Shown here: one piece after another, positions 21,526 through 30,162 of the stretch
How the letters are laid out: the number at the start of each line of letters is the position of its first letter
How positions within the stretch are numbered: position 1 is the stretch's first letter
DNA from: Sediminibacterium sp. FEMGT703S
GTDB taxonomy: Bacteria > Bacteroidota > Bacteroidia > Chitinophagales > Chitinophagaceae
Length of the DNA stretch: 64,000 nucleotides
Assembly: GCA_002786355.1 (NCBI GenBank)
Contig: PGCO01000003.1
Span: 476,746-540,745, forward strand
Direction: 5' to 3'
Notes under the pieces: model-generated
What the model saw: only the letters and a program-made list of their open reading frames with translations
What the model was told of the DNA's origin: nothing
Databases searched by the model: none
Program-made: the position numbers and the translations under genes

Positions 21526-22038
21526 TTATTCAGCAGCAGTTTCTGCTTGCTTTTCGTGGTGGTGTAACAATGCAGCTAATACACGCTTAGCAGGAGATTG
21601 TAACAATCCAATAACTTCACCAATCAACTCATTCTTAGTTTTGATTTGAGTTAATGCTTTAAGGTTATTGTCTCCACTGTAAATATCACCATTGATGAAC
21701 GCAGCTTTTAAAACTGGCTTTTCACCATTGCTCTTTTTACGGAAAGAACTAATAATTAAAGCAGGCTCCTTTGGGTTCTCAGAGAACATCAAAGCAGTTA
21801 CATTGTGTAAAGAGTCAAATACACCAGCATATTTTTCAGCATCTAAAGATTCTAATGCTTTACGAATAAGTGTATTCTTTGCAACTTTCATTTCAACATT
21901 CTTGTCAAAACAAGTTCTTCTTAAATTAGAAACTTGTTCTACAGTCAATGATTCAGTATCAGTGATATAGAAGTTGTTGTACTGAGAAAACTTCTCCTTC
22001 AGTACTTCAATTACTTCGTTTTTTTGATTTTTGTTCAT
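21526..22038 (-). CDS. rplJ: 50S ribosomal protein uL10
   Basis: The 170-residue base of the ribosomal stalk, which binds 23S rRNA with its N-terminal domain and L12 dimers with its C-terminal helix. The N-terminus MNKNQKNEVIEVLKEKF and the stretch VAKNTLIRKAL are family features. It lies 53 bases downstream of rplA in the conserved order rplK-rplA-rplJ-rplL. Confidence 0.97.
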   Translation of the reverse strand: MNKNQKNEVIEVLKEKFSQYNNFYITDTESLTVEQVSNLRRTCFDKNVEMKVAKNTLIRKALESLDAEKYAGVFDSLHNVTALMFSENPKEPALIISSFRKKSNGEKPVLKAAFINGDIYSGDNNLKALTQIKTKNELIGEVIGLLQSPAKRVLAALLHHHEKQAETAAE

Positions 22039-22091
22039 AACTAATTTTTTTTAAAACCCGGGTCATTTCCCACAATGCAGGATCGCCAGGA

Positions 22092-22784
22092 TTAGTTCAT
22101 TAATGATTTGGTGTCTAAAGCAATACCAGGACTCATAGTGCTAGCCATGCTTGCTGCTTTAAGGTAAGTACCTTTTGCAGAAGAAGGCTTCAACTTGATG
22201 ATTGCATTGATTAGTTCAGTACTATTTTCAGTCAATTTCTCAGGAGAGAAAGAGATACGTCCAATAGAAGCGTGCACTATACCAGTTTTATCAACTTTAA
22301 ATGCAATCTTACCGCCTTTCACTTCATTAACTGCAGCAGCAACATCATTCGTTACTGTACCAGTTTTAGGGTTAGGCATTAAGTTACGAGGTCCTAGTAC
22401 TTTACCTAGTTTACCAATTTTTGGCATAACAGCAGGAGTAGCAATGATTACATCAATATCTACCCAGCCGCTTTCAATTTTAGCAATGAACTCATCTAAA
22501 CCAACATAATCAGCACCTGCTTCGTTAGCAGCAGCTTCTTTGTCTGGAGTACATAAAACCAACACTTTCTTAGTTTTACCAGTACCATGAGGTAAGGAAA
22601 CAGTACCACGTACTTGTTGGTCTGCTTTCTTAGGATCAACGCCTAAGCGGATATGTAAATCGACAGAACTGTCAAATTTTGTACAGTTAATTTCTTTTAC
22701 GAGTGAAGCAGCTTCTTTAAGGGAATAAACTTTTGATTTATCCACCTTCGTGTTCGCTACTTTTCTTTTTTTAGTAATTGACAT
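22092..22784 (-). CDS. rplA: 50S ribosomal protein uL1
   Basis: The 230-residue L1 stalk protein, which binds 23S rRNA and in many bacteria represses translation of its own operon by binding the rplK leader. The signature [19 protein letters not shown] is present. It begins 26 bases after rplK. Confidence 0.98.
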   Translation of the reverse strand: MSITKKRKVANTKVDKSKVYSLKEAASLVKEINCTKFDSSVDLHIRLGVDPKKADQQVRGTVSLPHGTGKTKKVLVLCTPDKEAAANEAGADYVGLDEFIAKIESGWVDIDVIIATPAVMPKIGKLGKVLGPRNLMPNPKTGTVTNDVAAAVNEVKGGKIAFKVDKTGIVHASIGRISFSPEKLTENSTELINAIIKLKPSSAKGTYLKAASMASTMSPGIALDTKSLMN

Positions 22785-22810
22785 TTGAATTAGTTAAGTA
22801 GGTGAATAAA

Positions 22811-23254
22811 TTAGTTTTCCCAAGGAGCTTTACCATCAACAGTGATACCCATACTACGAGCAGTACCTGCAACCATTGTCATGGCGCTATTCAGCGTAAA
22901 TGCGTTTAAGTCAGCCATCTTGTCTTTAGCAATAACTTCAACTTGTTCCCAAGTTACTTTACCAACTTTTTGACGATTGCTTTCCTTAGAACCTTTCTGA
23001 ATCTTAGCAGCTTCCATTAACTGTACAGCAGCTGGAGCAGTTTTGATTACGAAATCGAAAGATTTGTCTGTATAAACAGTAATTAAAACAGGAACAACTT
23101 TTCCCATTTTGTCTTGAGTTCTAGCATTAAACTGCTTACAGAACTCCATAATGTTCACACCCTTAGAACCGAGTGCGGGGCCCACTGGAGGCGCAGGATT
23201 GGCTTGACCACCTTTCACCTGCAGCTTCACAAAGCCAGAGATTTCTTTTGCCAT
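22811..23254 (-). CDS. rplK: 50S ribosomal protein uL11
   Basis: The 147-residue L11 protein of the GTPase-associated centre. The glycine/proline-rich N-terminus ([20 protein letters not shown]) and the C-terminal rRNA-binding SMGITVDG are family hallmarks. It is the first gene of a transcription unit with its own promoter (23342-23372) and a structured leader of about 80 bases, although its classic upstream neighbour nusG is 2.5 kb away beyond the sugar genes. Confidence 0.98.
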   Translation of the reverse strand: MAKEISGFVKLQVKGGQANPAPPVGPALGSKGVNIMEFCKQFNARTQDKMGKVVPVLITVYTDKSFDFVIKTAPAAVQLMEAAKIQKGSKESNRQKVGKVTWEQVEVIAKDKMADLNAFTLNSAMTMVAGTARSMGITVDGKAPWEN

Positions 23255-23336
23255 TTTTTTTGATTTATTGGTTATAGCGTCCTGATTTTAACCAGGACTC
23301 CCAAATTCAATCGCTCTTTATAAAAAGAACTTTTGG
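23255..23336 (-). promoter_or_regulatory. structured rplK leader, possible L1 autoregulation site
   Basis: The transcript leader contains CCCCAAAA pairing with the later TTTGGG, an inner TCTTT/AAAGA hairpin, and then GGGAGTCCTG..CAGGA stem-loop. L1 is known to repress rplKA by binding a leader that mimics its 23S site. GGGAG next to a short stem resembles such a site, but I cannot fold or align it here. Confidence 0.35.
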
Positions 23337-23341
23337 GGCGG

Positions 23342-23372
23342 CAAAGGTAGTAAATAAAACTATTCTACCAAA
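23342..23372 (-). promoter_or_regulatory. promoter of rplKAJL, Bacteroidota type
   Basis: On the minus strand TTTG, 19 bases, then TACCTTTG: an exact fit to TTTG-N19-TAnnTTTG. The -33 box touches the stop codon of the upstream aminotransferase gene. Confidence 0.75.
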
Positions 23373-24461
23373 CTAAAATGCATTTAAAGCATCAATTACT
23401 TGCTGGATAGCCAATTCTGTATGACATGCCGAGCAAGGCAGGCTTAATGTAGTTTCATGTATGGATTCTGCAATGGGGAATTCCAAATGCCCTAACAAGG
23501 TAGCCATTGCTTTTTGCTTATTGGGAGGAACTGGGTAATGGATTTCGGTTCCGATACCTAATTTTTGTAAATAATCCTTTAATTCAGCTCTTTTAGGATG
23601 GCGTATATTGAAAATATGGTATACATCATGGTAATCGGGATGTACAACAGGCAAAATAAAATCATCCTTAAGTTGCTCCAAATACATGGAAGCCAATTTT
23701 CGCTTATGGTTATTCACTTTATCTAAGTAAGGAAGTTTAATCCCTAAGAAAATCGCCTGAATCTCATCTAAGCGGCTATTGTAACCAACTACTTCATTAT
23801 AGTATTTACCATGCGACCCATAATTGCGAATCATCTTCAATTCTTCGCAGAGTTCAGGGCTATTGGTAAGTACCGCTCCCCCATCGCCTAAAGCACCTAA
23901 GTTTTTGCTAGGATAAAAACTAAATCCACTCATGATACCGAAAGTGCCAGCCATCCTACCTTTATACTTTGCACCGTGCGCTTGAGCGCAATCTTCAATA
24001 ATATGTAACCCATGCTGATCTGCAATAGATAAAATCGGGTCCATTTCGCAACACTTGCCATACAAATGAACCACCATAATGGCTTTGGTTTTAGGCGTTA
24101 TGGCCGCTTCAATTTTAGTAGGATCAATATTATAAGTAGCAATATCTGGTTCTACTAATACAGGTTTATGACCAGCATGAATAATAGAAATAATAGAAGC
24201 GATATAAGTATTGGAAGGAACAATAATTTCAGATCCTTTGGGTAAGTGTAGCGCCCAAATAGCCAATATCAAGGCATCTAAACCATTGGCAACACCCACA
24301 CAGTAATTCATTTGGTTGTACTGTGCATAGTCTTCTTGGAACTTTTTTACTTCATCCCCTAAAATATACCAGCCCTTTTCTAAAAATTGATTGAATCTAC
24401 TTTGAAAAAGTAGCGTATATGGCTCGTTTACTTTAGATAAGTTATCGTAAGGAATTATCAT
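23373..24461 (-). CDS. DegT/DnrJ/EryC1/StrS family sugar aminotransferase
   Basis: A PLP-dependent aminotransferase that converts a keto-sugar nucleotide to an amino-sugar nucleotide. The PLP lysine is Lys186 in [15 protein letters not shown], and the N-terminal GVANGLDAL loop is typical. The length of 362 residues is normal. It overlaps the upstream FdtA-like gene by four bases (ATGA), indicating translational coupling. Together they fit the FdtA/FdtB pair that makes dTDP-3-amino-3,6-dideoxy-hexoses, so this is likely the 3-aminotransferase. It sits between nusG and rplK. Confidence 0.88.
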   Translation of the reverse strand: MIIPYDNLSKVNEPYTLLFQSRFNQFLEKGWYILGDEVKKFQEDYAQYNQMNYCVGVANGLDALILAIWALHLPKGSEIIVPSNTYIASIISIIHAGHKPVLVEPDIATYNIDPTKIEAAITPKTKAIMVVHLYGKCCEMDPILSIADQHGLHIIEDCAQAHGAKYKGRMAGTFGIMSGFSFYPSKNLGALGDGGAVLTNSPELCEELKMIRNYGSHGKYYNEVVGYNSRLDEIQAIFLGIKLPYLDKVNNHKRKLASMYLEQLKDDFILPVVHPDYHDVYHIFNIRHPKRAELKDYLQKLGIGTEIHYPVPPNKQKAMATLLGHLEFPIAESIHETTLSLPCSACHTELAIQQVIDALNAF

Positions 24462-24841
24462 ACTTTTTCAGGATAAGGCTGATAGATATAATCGGAAGAA
24501 TCAAAAGTGGTAGAAGCGAAAACCAACAATACTGCGTCGGAGGTAAAGTCATACATTTTATGCCAGTCCTTGGTTTCAAGGATTAAGCATTTAGAAGGAT
24601 TATCTAAATCATATTCCTGAATGGTTTCGCCATCATTATTCCAAACCTTACAAGAACCATGGATGCAAATAGCAGCCTGAACAGTTTCATGATGACGATG
24701 GCCCCCTCTAGCAGTTTCATCTACATTATAAATATAGAAAACACGTTTTATTTTAAAGGGGAGCAAACGCTCTGCATTATCTAATACCGTGAGTTCTCCA
24801 CGGGTATCTTTGAAATTCACTAAATTAAGTAAGTAAGCCAT
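24458..24841 (-). CDS. FdtA/WxcM-type dTDP-4-keto-6-deoxyglucose 3,4-ketoisomerase-like cupin
   Basis: A small cupin of 127 residues. The motif [12 protein letters not shown] supplies the histidines of the FdtA/QdtA active site, and KDWHKMYDF is a second family motif. The family moves the keto group of dTDP-4-keto-6-deoxyglucose from C4 to C3. The following gene is a DegT aminotransferase overlapping by four bases, which would aminate the product. Isomerisation to a galacto or gluco product cannot be told apart from sequence. Confidence 0.83.
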   Translation of the reverse strand: MAYLLNLVNFKDTRGELTVLDNAERLLPFKIKRVFYIYNVDETARGGHRHHETVQAAICIHGSCKVWNNDGETIQEYDLDNPSKCLILETKDWHKMYDFTSDAVLLVFASTTFDSSDYIYQPYPEKV

Positions 24842-24874
24842 GTAGGCACAATATATAAATTTAATTTAATTGAG

Positions 24875-25723
24875 TTATTGATTTGATAAATATTCGTCAA
24901 TTTTATCAAATAGTTCCGGTGATTTTGACATATCAAACTTTCTCGCATATAAACGATCTGAAGCAATGATATCATTAAAATCAGAAAGGTCAAATGTTTT
25001 TGGACTAGGGGTTTTCGGGGGATGTTTGTAATAATGACAATTTTCATTAATTACTTGACCAGCAAAAGGGGAATTCAATAAAATAGTTTGAAATAAAAAT
25101 TCATCAGGAGCCCAAGTAAATTTAAAAAAACGCTTCATTTTAGGGTCTCGATCAACCGTTAATAATACATACTCAGCTGCTTCGGGAGAAATAACCCAAA
25201 ACATAGAACTACCATAAAATTTCATCCCTTTAGGTTGATCTGTACGCTTAACCAATTTATTAATCCATCTTTCTAAAAAATATTGGCCTTTAAATTTGAA
25301 ATCAGTTAAATGATACCTATTTACACGGGTCATCCCCTCTTCCCACTCGCCAGAAAAAGCCCTATACTTAAGCAATAGTTTACCTTTTATCCCTTCAAAA
25401 AATTCTTGCATATACTGAACTGACTTTGTGGGATAATCTTGACCACTCATCAAGCTAATAAAATCATAGGAGCGCCCGGTATAAAGAATTTCTTGTAATC
25501 CATTCAGTTCTGCTTGAATGGTGCTGAATGCCGCCCATTGCACATCTACGCGATTTTTAATTAGATATACATTAGGAATTTTGGCCACTTCAGCATGAGA
25601 CTCAATGGGAAATTTTGCATCAACATGAATGTAGAAGTCGAAATCAGGATGTTGCATCCTTTTAATCATTCGTGCTGTTTGGGCAGGATTGGTGTATGTA
25701 ATAATTAAATGTGCAATTCTCAT
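24875..25723 (-). CDS. GT14-like (core-2/I-branching) glycosyltransferase
   Basis: A cytoplasmic glycosyltransferase with the beta-1,6-GlcNAc-transferase (GT14) pattern: IAHLIITYTNP at the N-terminus, FDFYIHVDAK, the DFISLMSGQDYP signature near residue 90, and SSMFWVISPEAAEYV then TWAPDEFLFQTIL in the C-terminal half. The 282-residue length fits short bacterial members. It precedes the FdtA-like and aminotransferase genes by 33 bases and probably decorates a surface glycan with the resulting amino sugar. It follows the nusG terminator; I see no good promoter in the short gap. Confidence 0.82.
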   Translation of the reverse strand: MRIAHLIITYTNPAQTARMIKRMQHPDFDFYIHVDAKFPIESHAEVAKIPNVYLIKNRVDVQWAAFSTIQAELNGLQEILYTGRSYDFISLMSGQDYPTKSVQYMQEFFEGIKGKLLLKYRAFSGEWEEGMTRVNRYHLTDFKFKGQYFLERWINKLVKRTDQPKGMKFYGSSMFWVISPEAAEYVLLTVDRDPKMKRFFKFTWAPDEFLFQTILLNSPFAGQVINENCHYYKHPPKTPSPKTFDLSDFNDIIASDRLYARKFDMSKSPELFDKIDEYLSNQ

Positions 25724-25760
25724 AAAACCTGTAAGGTCATAAATATATTAAAATTAAATT

Positions 25761-25788
25761 AAAAAGCCACTTCGAATGAAGTGGCTTT
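25761..25788 (-). terminator. rho-independent terminator of the tuf-secE-nusG unit
   Basis: AAAGCCACTTC and its complement form an 11-bp perfect stem around GAAT, followed by a U-rich run on the minus strand, 20 bases after the nusG stop. Confidence 0.88.
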
Positions 25789-25808
25789 AAAAAAAAATAC
25801 AATTTCGG

Positions 25809-26408
25809 TTAAGACAACTTTTCAACTTGCATGTAGCTTAGCTCTACAGGAGTAGATCTTCCGAATATTTTTACGGTTACTTTCAACTTTTTCTTTTCGT
25901 CGTTAACTTCTTCAATAACACCATTGAAGTCGTTGAAAGGACCTTCTATGATCTTAATAGTTTCACCTACAATGAAAGGTTCGCTCATGGTAACACCCAT
26001 ATCGTTCATTTCATCTACTTTACCCAACATCTTATTTACTTCAGACTTACGCAAAGAAATAATGATCCCTTTAGAACCTTTACCATCGGTTAAGAAGTGC
26101 ATAACATTACTGATATTGCTAATATGCTGAACCATATCATCATTCAGTTTACCATCTAAAACTTCCATCATCACATAACCCGGAAAGTAGTTTTTTTCGC
26201 GCATTACTTTTTTACCATTCTGCACTTTATATACCTTTTCCATTGGAAGGAATATCTGCTTGATAATATCTTGCCAACCATTTCTGATGATATCTTTATC
26301 AAGGTATTCTTTTACTTTTCTTTCCTTACCACTCACCACTCTCAACACATACCATTTGGTATCTTGTTGAGGCACTTCGTTGGCTTGAACTGTTTCTACT
26401 GCTTCCAT
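25809..26408 (-). CDS. nusG: transcription termination/antitermination factor NusG
   Basis: The 199-residue NusG. The NGN domain starts with KWYVLRVVSGKERKV and includes PGYVMMEV; the KOW domain near residue 145 contains GPFNDFNGVIEEV. It binds RNA polymerase and, in many bacteria, Rho or S10. It lies 7 bases after secE. It lacks the large insertion seen in some Bacteroidota NusG-like UpxY proteins, so it is the housekeeping copy. Confidence 0.97.
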   Translation of the reverse strand: MEAVETVQANEVPQQDTKWYVLRVVSGKERKVKEYLDKDIIRNGWQDIIKQIFLPMEKVYKVQNGKKVMREKNYFPGYVMMEVLDGKLNDDMVQHISNISNVMHFLTDGKGSKGIIISLRKSEVNKMLGKVDEMNDMGVTMSEPFIVGETIKIIEGPFNDFNGVIEEVNDEKKKLKVTVKIFGRSTPVELSYMQVEKLS

Positions 26409-26415
26409 GATACGG

Positions 26416-26610
26416 TTACTTAAATAATGAGTACACTAACTTTAATAACTGGTTGCTGGAAAAATCCATCACCCAAACCATTGCAGTGATAATTACGGTT
26501 GCTACCAAAACGATTACAGTGCTTTGCTGTAATTGCATCCAGGTAGGCCAGGTTACTTTTTCCAGTAACTCTTGGTAGCTTTCTTTAAAATATAATGCTA
26601 TTTTGTTCAT
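26416..26610 (-). CDS. secE: preprotein translocase subunit SecE
   Basis: A 64-residue single-span SecE. The amphipathic part YFKESYQELLEKVTWPTW matches the conserved cytosolic helix and is followed by one hydrophobic segment. Its position between tRNA-Trp and nusG is the conserved one. Confidence 0.95.
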   Translation of the reverse strand: MNKIALYFKESYQELLEKVTWPTWMQLQQSTVIVLVATVIITAMVWVMDFSSNQLLKLVYSLFK

Positions 26611-26647
26611 TTCCGTGTTTGATCGTTTGTTCAGTGAACGATTTTTG

Positions 26648-26718
26648 CACGGGCACTAGGATTCGAACCCAGATCAAAGGTTTTGGAGACCCGTATGCTA
26701 CCGTTGCACCATGCCCGT
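26648..26718 (-). tRNA. tRNA-Trp (CCA)
   Basis: Acceptor ACGGGCA pairs with TGCCCGT, with discriminator G. The anticodon loop reads CTCCAAA with anticodon CCA, and the T arm has GGTTCGAATCC. CCA is not encoded. It lies between tuf and secE. Confidence 0.96.
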
Positions 26719-26738
26719 TTTTAGACTTCTTTTTACAA

Positions 26739-26770
26739 ACAAAGTACCTAGCAGATGCTAAGTACTTTGT
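26739..26770 (-). other. strong hairpin between tuf and tRNA-Trp, probable RNA processing site
   Basis: ACAAAGTAC-TAGCA and TGCTA-GTACTTTGT pair over 14 bp with one C/A mismatch and a GA tip. On the transcribed strand it is followed by GTTTGTAAAAAG, not a U-run, so it is not a standard terminator. A cleavage site between tuf mRNA and tRNA-Trp or partial attenuator is likely. Confidence 0.5.
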
Positions 26771-26820
26771 TATGTAAAGATATACTTTTTTGCTTTACGC
26801 CCCTAGAGGCAAATTGCAAA

Positions 26821-28011
26821 TTATTTGATGATTTCAGTAACCTGACCAGCACCTACAGTACGGCCACCTTCACGAATCGCAAACTTCAATCCTTTTTCCA
26901 TTGCGATTGGTTGAATCAACTTAACAGTTAAACCGATGTTATCACCAGGCATAACCATTTCAGTTCCTTCAGGTAAAGTACACTCACCAGTTACGTCTGT
27001 AGTTCTGAAGTAGAACTGAGGACGATATTTGTTAAAGAATGGAGTATGACGTCCACCTTCTTCTTTGCTTAGTACGTAAACTTCACCTTTGAAATCTGTG
27101 TGAGGAGTAATAGAACCTGGCTTACAGATAACCATACCACGACGGATATCTTTCTTTTCAATACCACGTAATAATAAACCTGCATTGTCACCAGCTTGAC
27201 CTTCGTCCAATAACTTCTTGAACATCTCAACACCAGTTACAGTAGAAGATAATGGAGATTCCATTAAACCTACGATTTCAACAGCTTCACCTACTTTGAT
27301 GATACCACGCTCAATACGACCAGTAGCAACAGTACCACGACCAGTAATTGAGAATACATCTTCAACAGACATCAAGAAAGCCATATCGATTGGACGAGGA
27401 GGCAATGGAATGTAAGTATCAACCGCTTCCATTAACTCATCAATCTTGCTAACCCAATTAGGATCTTCAGCTAGGGCACCAGTTGCAGAACCTTGTATAA
27501 TTGGAGTATTATCTCCATCAAATCCATAAGAAGTCAACAACTCACGGATTTCCATTTCAACTAATTCAAGTAATTCAGGATCATCAACAAGGTCAACCTT
27601 GTTCATAAATACTACAATACGAGGTACACCTACCTGACGTGCCAATAAGATATGCTCTTTGGTTTGAGGCATTGGACCATCAGTAGCAGCCACAACTAAA
27701 ATAGCACCGTCCATTTGAGCAGCACCAGTAATCATGTTCTTCACATAGTCAGCGTGACCAGGACAGTCAACGTGCGCATAGTGACGATTTGCAGTCTGAT
27801 ACTCAACGTGAGCAGTATTGATAGTAATACCACGCTCTCTTTCTTCAGGAGCACCATCAATTTCATCATATTTCTTTGCAACGTTACCCATACCTCTTTT
27901 AGCCAAGGTAATAGTAATAGCTGCAGTTAAAGTAGTTTTACCATGGTCAACGTGACCAATGGTACCTACGTTTACGTGAGGTTTTTCCCTCTTAAAGGTC
28001 TCTTTTGCCAT
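26821..28011 (-). CDS. tuf: elongation factor Tu
   Basis: The 396-residue EF-Tu, which delivers aminoacyl-tRNA to the ribosome. The G1 loop GHVDHGKT starts at residue 19, DCPGHADY and NKVD follow, and the effector [12 protein letters not shown] is intact. It lies within the tRNA-tuf-tRNA-secE cluster. I see no second copy in this window. Confidence 0.99.
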   Translation of the reverse strand: MAKETFKREKPHVNVGTIGHVDHGKTTLTAAITITLAKRGMGNVAKKYDEIDGAPEERERGITINTAHVEYQTANRHYAHVDCPGHADYVKNMITGAAQMDGAILVVAATDGPMPQTKEHILLARQVGVPRIVVFMNKVDLVDDPELLELVEMEIRELLTSYGFDGDNTPIIQGSATGALAEDPNWVSKIDELMEAVDTYIPLPPRPIDMAFLMSVEDVFSITGRGTVATGRIERGIIKVGEAVEIVGLMESPLSSTVTGVEMFKKLLDEGQAGDNAGLLLRGIEKKDIRRGMVICKPGSITPHTDFKGEVYVLSKEEGGRHTPFFNKYRPQFYFRTTDVTGECTLPEGTEMVMPGDNIGLTVKLIQPIAMEKGLKFAIREGGRTVGAGQVTEIIK

Positions 28012-28051
28012 TTGTATCGGTTTTTTAGTTGTGTTTTAAAAATTTATGTTT

Positions 28052-28132
28052 TTGTCTTTCCCTAAAGACAATATAATTTTTTCCTTACTCACTTATCCCG
28101 TTGTTTCCTGACTTATCCAGTTTAACGGGATA
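28052..28132 (-). promoter_or_regulatory. two hairpins in the leader between tRNA-Thr(GGU) and tuf
   Basis: TATCCCGTT / AACGGGATA (arms 28094-28102 and 28124-28132) form a 9-bp perfect stem, and TTGTCTTT / AAAGACAA (28052-28071) an 8-bp stem with a 4-nt loop. They lie in the 158 bases separating the last tRNA from tuf. No promoter of the local type is visible there, so they probably act after tRNA cleavage, stabilising or regulating the tuf message. Confidence 0.4.
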
Positions 28133-28170
28133 TCACCAGGGAATTAAATCTGCGTCTTCTCTGAGCACTG

Positions 28171-28242
<72 letters not shown>

Positions 28243-28259
28243 AGACTCAAAAAAAATGG

Positions 28260-28332
28260 AGCGGAAGACGAGGGTCGAACTCGCGACCTATAGCTTGGAA
28301 GGCTATCGCTCTACCAATTGAGCTACTTCCGC
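28260..28332 (-). tRNA. tRNA-Gly (UCC)
   Basis: Acceptor GCGGAAG pairs perfectly with CTTCCGC. The anticodon stem ATAGC/GCTAT encloses CTTCCAA with anticodon TCC, and the T arm has GTTCGACCC. Confidence 0.96.
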
Positions 28333-28372
28333 TTAACCATAAAAAAAAGAACTACAATCTTGCGATTGTTTG

Positions 28373-28455
<83 letters not shown>

Positions 28456-28505
28456 GTGTTATACAATTTGCCAAATTCAGCTAGGCTGAATCCTGCTCAA
28501 ATTTG

Positions 28506-28578
28506 AGCCGAAGATGGGACTCGAACCCGCGACCTGCTGATTACAAATCAGCTGCTCTACCAACTGAGCTACTTCGGC
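28506..28578 (-). tRNA. tRNA-Thr (UGU)
   Basis: Acceptor GCCGAAG pairs with CTTCGGC, discriminator U as in the other tRNA-Thr. The anticodon stem GCTGA/TCAGC encloses TTTGTAA with anticodon TGT. It is the first gene of the tRNA-tuf cluster. Confidence 0.96.
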
Positions 28579-28609
28579 AAACAAAGAACTTCCCTATTTT
28601 TTGGGATGG

Positions 28610-28640
28610 CAAAGGTAATGGAAATCTTTATTTGGCAAAA
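28610..28640 (-). promoter_or_regulatory. promoter of the tRNA-tuf-secE-nusG cluster
   Basis: On the minus strand TTTTG, 18 bases, then TACCTTTG, an exact fit to the Bacteroidota consensus. The -7 box is identical to that of the rplKAJL promoter. The start would lie about 25 bases before tRNA-Thr(UGU). Confidence 0.75.
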
Positions 28641-28734
28641 TTTTGAAATGATTTTTTTCAATGATTTTGAAAGGAATTTATCAACAACTAACAAAAACCG
28701 CGAAAATGCAGCGTTTCAGAGGGTTTAAAATAAA

Positions 28735-28757
28735 AAAGGCTCCCAATGGGAGCCTTT
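28735..28757 (-). terminator. rho-independent terminator after hpf
   Basis: AAAGGCTCCCA and its complement form an 11-bp stem closed by a single base (so effectively a 9-bp stem with a small loop), then a U-run on the minus strand, 2 bases after the hpf stop. Confidence 0.85.
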
Positions 28758-28759
28758 GA

Positions 28760-29071
28760 TTAGGCGGCTAATTTTTCTTTTTTTCGTTTAATTTGATTGA
28801 TTAATGCATCTAATGCACTTTCAAATGACTCTTCAAAGGACTTTGAAGATGCTTTTGTAAAAAATTCATGCTTGGGAACATGCACTTTAATTTCAGCAAC
28901 TTTGTCTTTGATGTTGTGAACCACATTATCCAGTTTCAAGAAAACATCCACTTTAAGAATCTTGTCGTGAAACGTAGGCAACTTGGCCAATTTCCTGTTT
29001 ACGAACTCAACTAGTTTTTCATCTGCATCAAAGTGGACTGTTTGAATGTTAACGTTCATGGTGTTAAACAT
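28760..29071 (-). CDS. hpf: ribosome hibernation promoting factor HPF/RaiA family
   Basis: A short-form hibernation factor (99-103 residues) that binds the 30S decoding region in slow growth. IQTVHFDADEKLVEFVNRKL opens the fold, followed by KVDVFLKLDN and AEIKVHVPKHEFF. The long-form C-terminal dimerisation domain is absent. The ATG at 29059, giving MNVNIQTVHF, is closer to family starts than the first ATG at 29071. It lies downstream of xerC in the same direction and has its own terminator. Confidence 0.9.
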   Translation of the reverse strand: MFNTMNVNIQTVHFDADEKLVEFVNRKLAKLPTFHDKILKVDVFLKLDNVVHNIKDKVAEIKVHVPKHEFFTKASSKSFEESFESALDALINQIKRKKEKLAA

Positions 29072-29205
29072 TTAATCGGTGAAACAATTAATTAAAAAGA
29101 ACTTTCTGTCTTTGTATCAAATAATACTCCAACAGAACTTTAAGTTAATAATAATTGGGAGAAAAAACAATAATTAACCAATTTTTTTACGGCTATTTAA
29201 CAGAC

Positions 29206-30099
29206 TTAAGCCTTGGGATGGGCTTTTTTGTAAACTGCTTTAAGCTGCTCTATAGTATTGTGGGTATAAACCTGAGTGGCAGCCAAACTACTATGCCCCA
29301 AAAGCGCTTTTACCGCATTTATATCAGCCCCATTATTCATTAGATGGGTAGCAAAACTGTGACGCAAAATATGTGGACTTTTTTTCTCAATAGTAGTAAC
29401 TTCCTTTAATCTGGCATTTACAAATGCATATACACTTCGTGGATTAAGCCGCTTTCCTTTTTCATTGACAAATAATTCATCCGCCCCAGAAAGTTCGGGA
29501 CGATTATTTTTATATGCAACCAATTGCTCCATTAATGAAGCTGCAATAGGTAGAAATCGTTCTTTATTCCCCTTACCGAGCACTTTCAATTGACCATTGG
29601 CAGGATCAATTTGCGACTGTTTCAAATGAATTAACTCACTCAAACGCATACCAGTACTGTAAAATAGTAATAATACCAATCGTTCCGTCCTACCCTTCCA
29701 ATCATCCGAAAAAGGCAAATAAGCAAATAGCTGCTCCATGTCTTTTTTTTCTACATAAACTGGCAATCGCTTGCTGGTTCTAGGAGAAACAATAGAACCC
29801 ATAGGGCTTTGTTTGATTGCACCTATTTTCAAGCAGAATTTAAAAAAAGACTTTAACGAAGAAATCTTTCTATTGATAGATCTTGAACTAATCTTTTCTT
29901 CTTTCATTTCAGCCAACCAAGAGCGGATAAAAGTGGCTGTGATCGCGCTTAAAGCAGGACCCTCAAATTGACTAATTAGAAATTGAAAAAACTGCTCTAA
30001 ATCGTTTTGATACGCAGTTATTGTATGCGCAGAATACCTTCGTTCAAACCTCAAATGGTTTAAAAATTCTTGTAATTGAGGATATTGATGTATGGGCAT
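29206..30099 (-). CDS. xerC: tyrosine recombinase XerC/XerD family
   Basis: A site-specific recombinase for chromosome dimer resolution. An N-terminal SAM-like domain with RYSAHTITAYQNDL is followed by the catalytic domain. Numbered from the ATG at 30099, the catalytic residues are Arg152 (TGMRLSEL), Lys176 (GKGNKER), His243 and Arg246 (HILRHSFATHL), His269 (GHSSL) and Tyr278 (YTH), all intact. The longer frame starts with TTG, inside the rpsU terminator, so I prefer the ATG (297 residues). Its place in conserved core genes near rpsU and hpf, with no element flanks, argues for a housekeeping Xer rather than an integrase. Confidence 0.9.
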   Translation of the reverse strand: MPIHQYPQLQEFLNHLRFERRYSAHTITAYQNDLEQFFQFLISQFEGPALSAITATFIRSWLAEMKEEKISSRSINRKISSLKSFFKFCLKIGAIKQSPMGSIVSPRTSKRLPVYVEKKDMEQLFAYLPFSDDWKGRTERLVLLLFYSTGMRLSELIHLKQSQIDPANGQLKVLGKGNKERFLPIAASLMEQLVAYKNNRPELSGADELFVNEKGKRLNPRSVYAFVNARLKEVTTIEKKSPHILRHSFATHLMNNGADINAVKALLGHSSLAATQVYTHNTIEQLKAVYKKAHPKA

Positions 30100-30138
30100 A
30101 AAAAAAGTAGTCAAGACTCTAACGAATCTAAACTACTT
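30100..30138 (-). terminator. rho-independent terminator of rpsU, abutting xerC start
   Basis: AAGTAGT..ACTACTT outer arms and AGATTC/GAGTCT inner arms form a long hairpin followed by seven U on the minus strand. The U-run ends exactly at the xerC ATG (30099), so xerC must rely on read-through or lies under attenuation. Confidence 0.8.
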
Positions 30139-30162
30139 AATCGTATGATGAATGGGAAAAAA

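Noticed and set aside
24820..25047. 75-codon frame overlapping the end of the GT14 gene
   Set aside because: A frame-shifted shadow on the same strand; the GT14 frame carries the conserved motifs throughout.
26595..26777. 60-codon plus-strand frame over tRNA-Trp
   Set aside because: It is antisense to tRNA-Trp and to the hairpin; codon pattern is not gene-like.
29208..29225. AAGCC/GGCTT hairpin at the end of xerC as a terminator
   Set aside because: The stem is only 5 bp, overlaps the stop codon, and has no U-run on the xerC strand.
29206..30099. Phage or integrative-element integrase
   Set aside because: The recombinase is XerC-like in length, lies among rpsU and hpf, and no attachment repeats, excisionase or phage genes are nearby.
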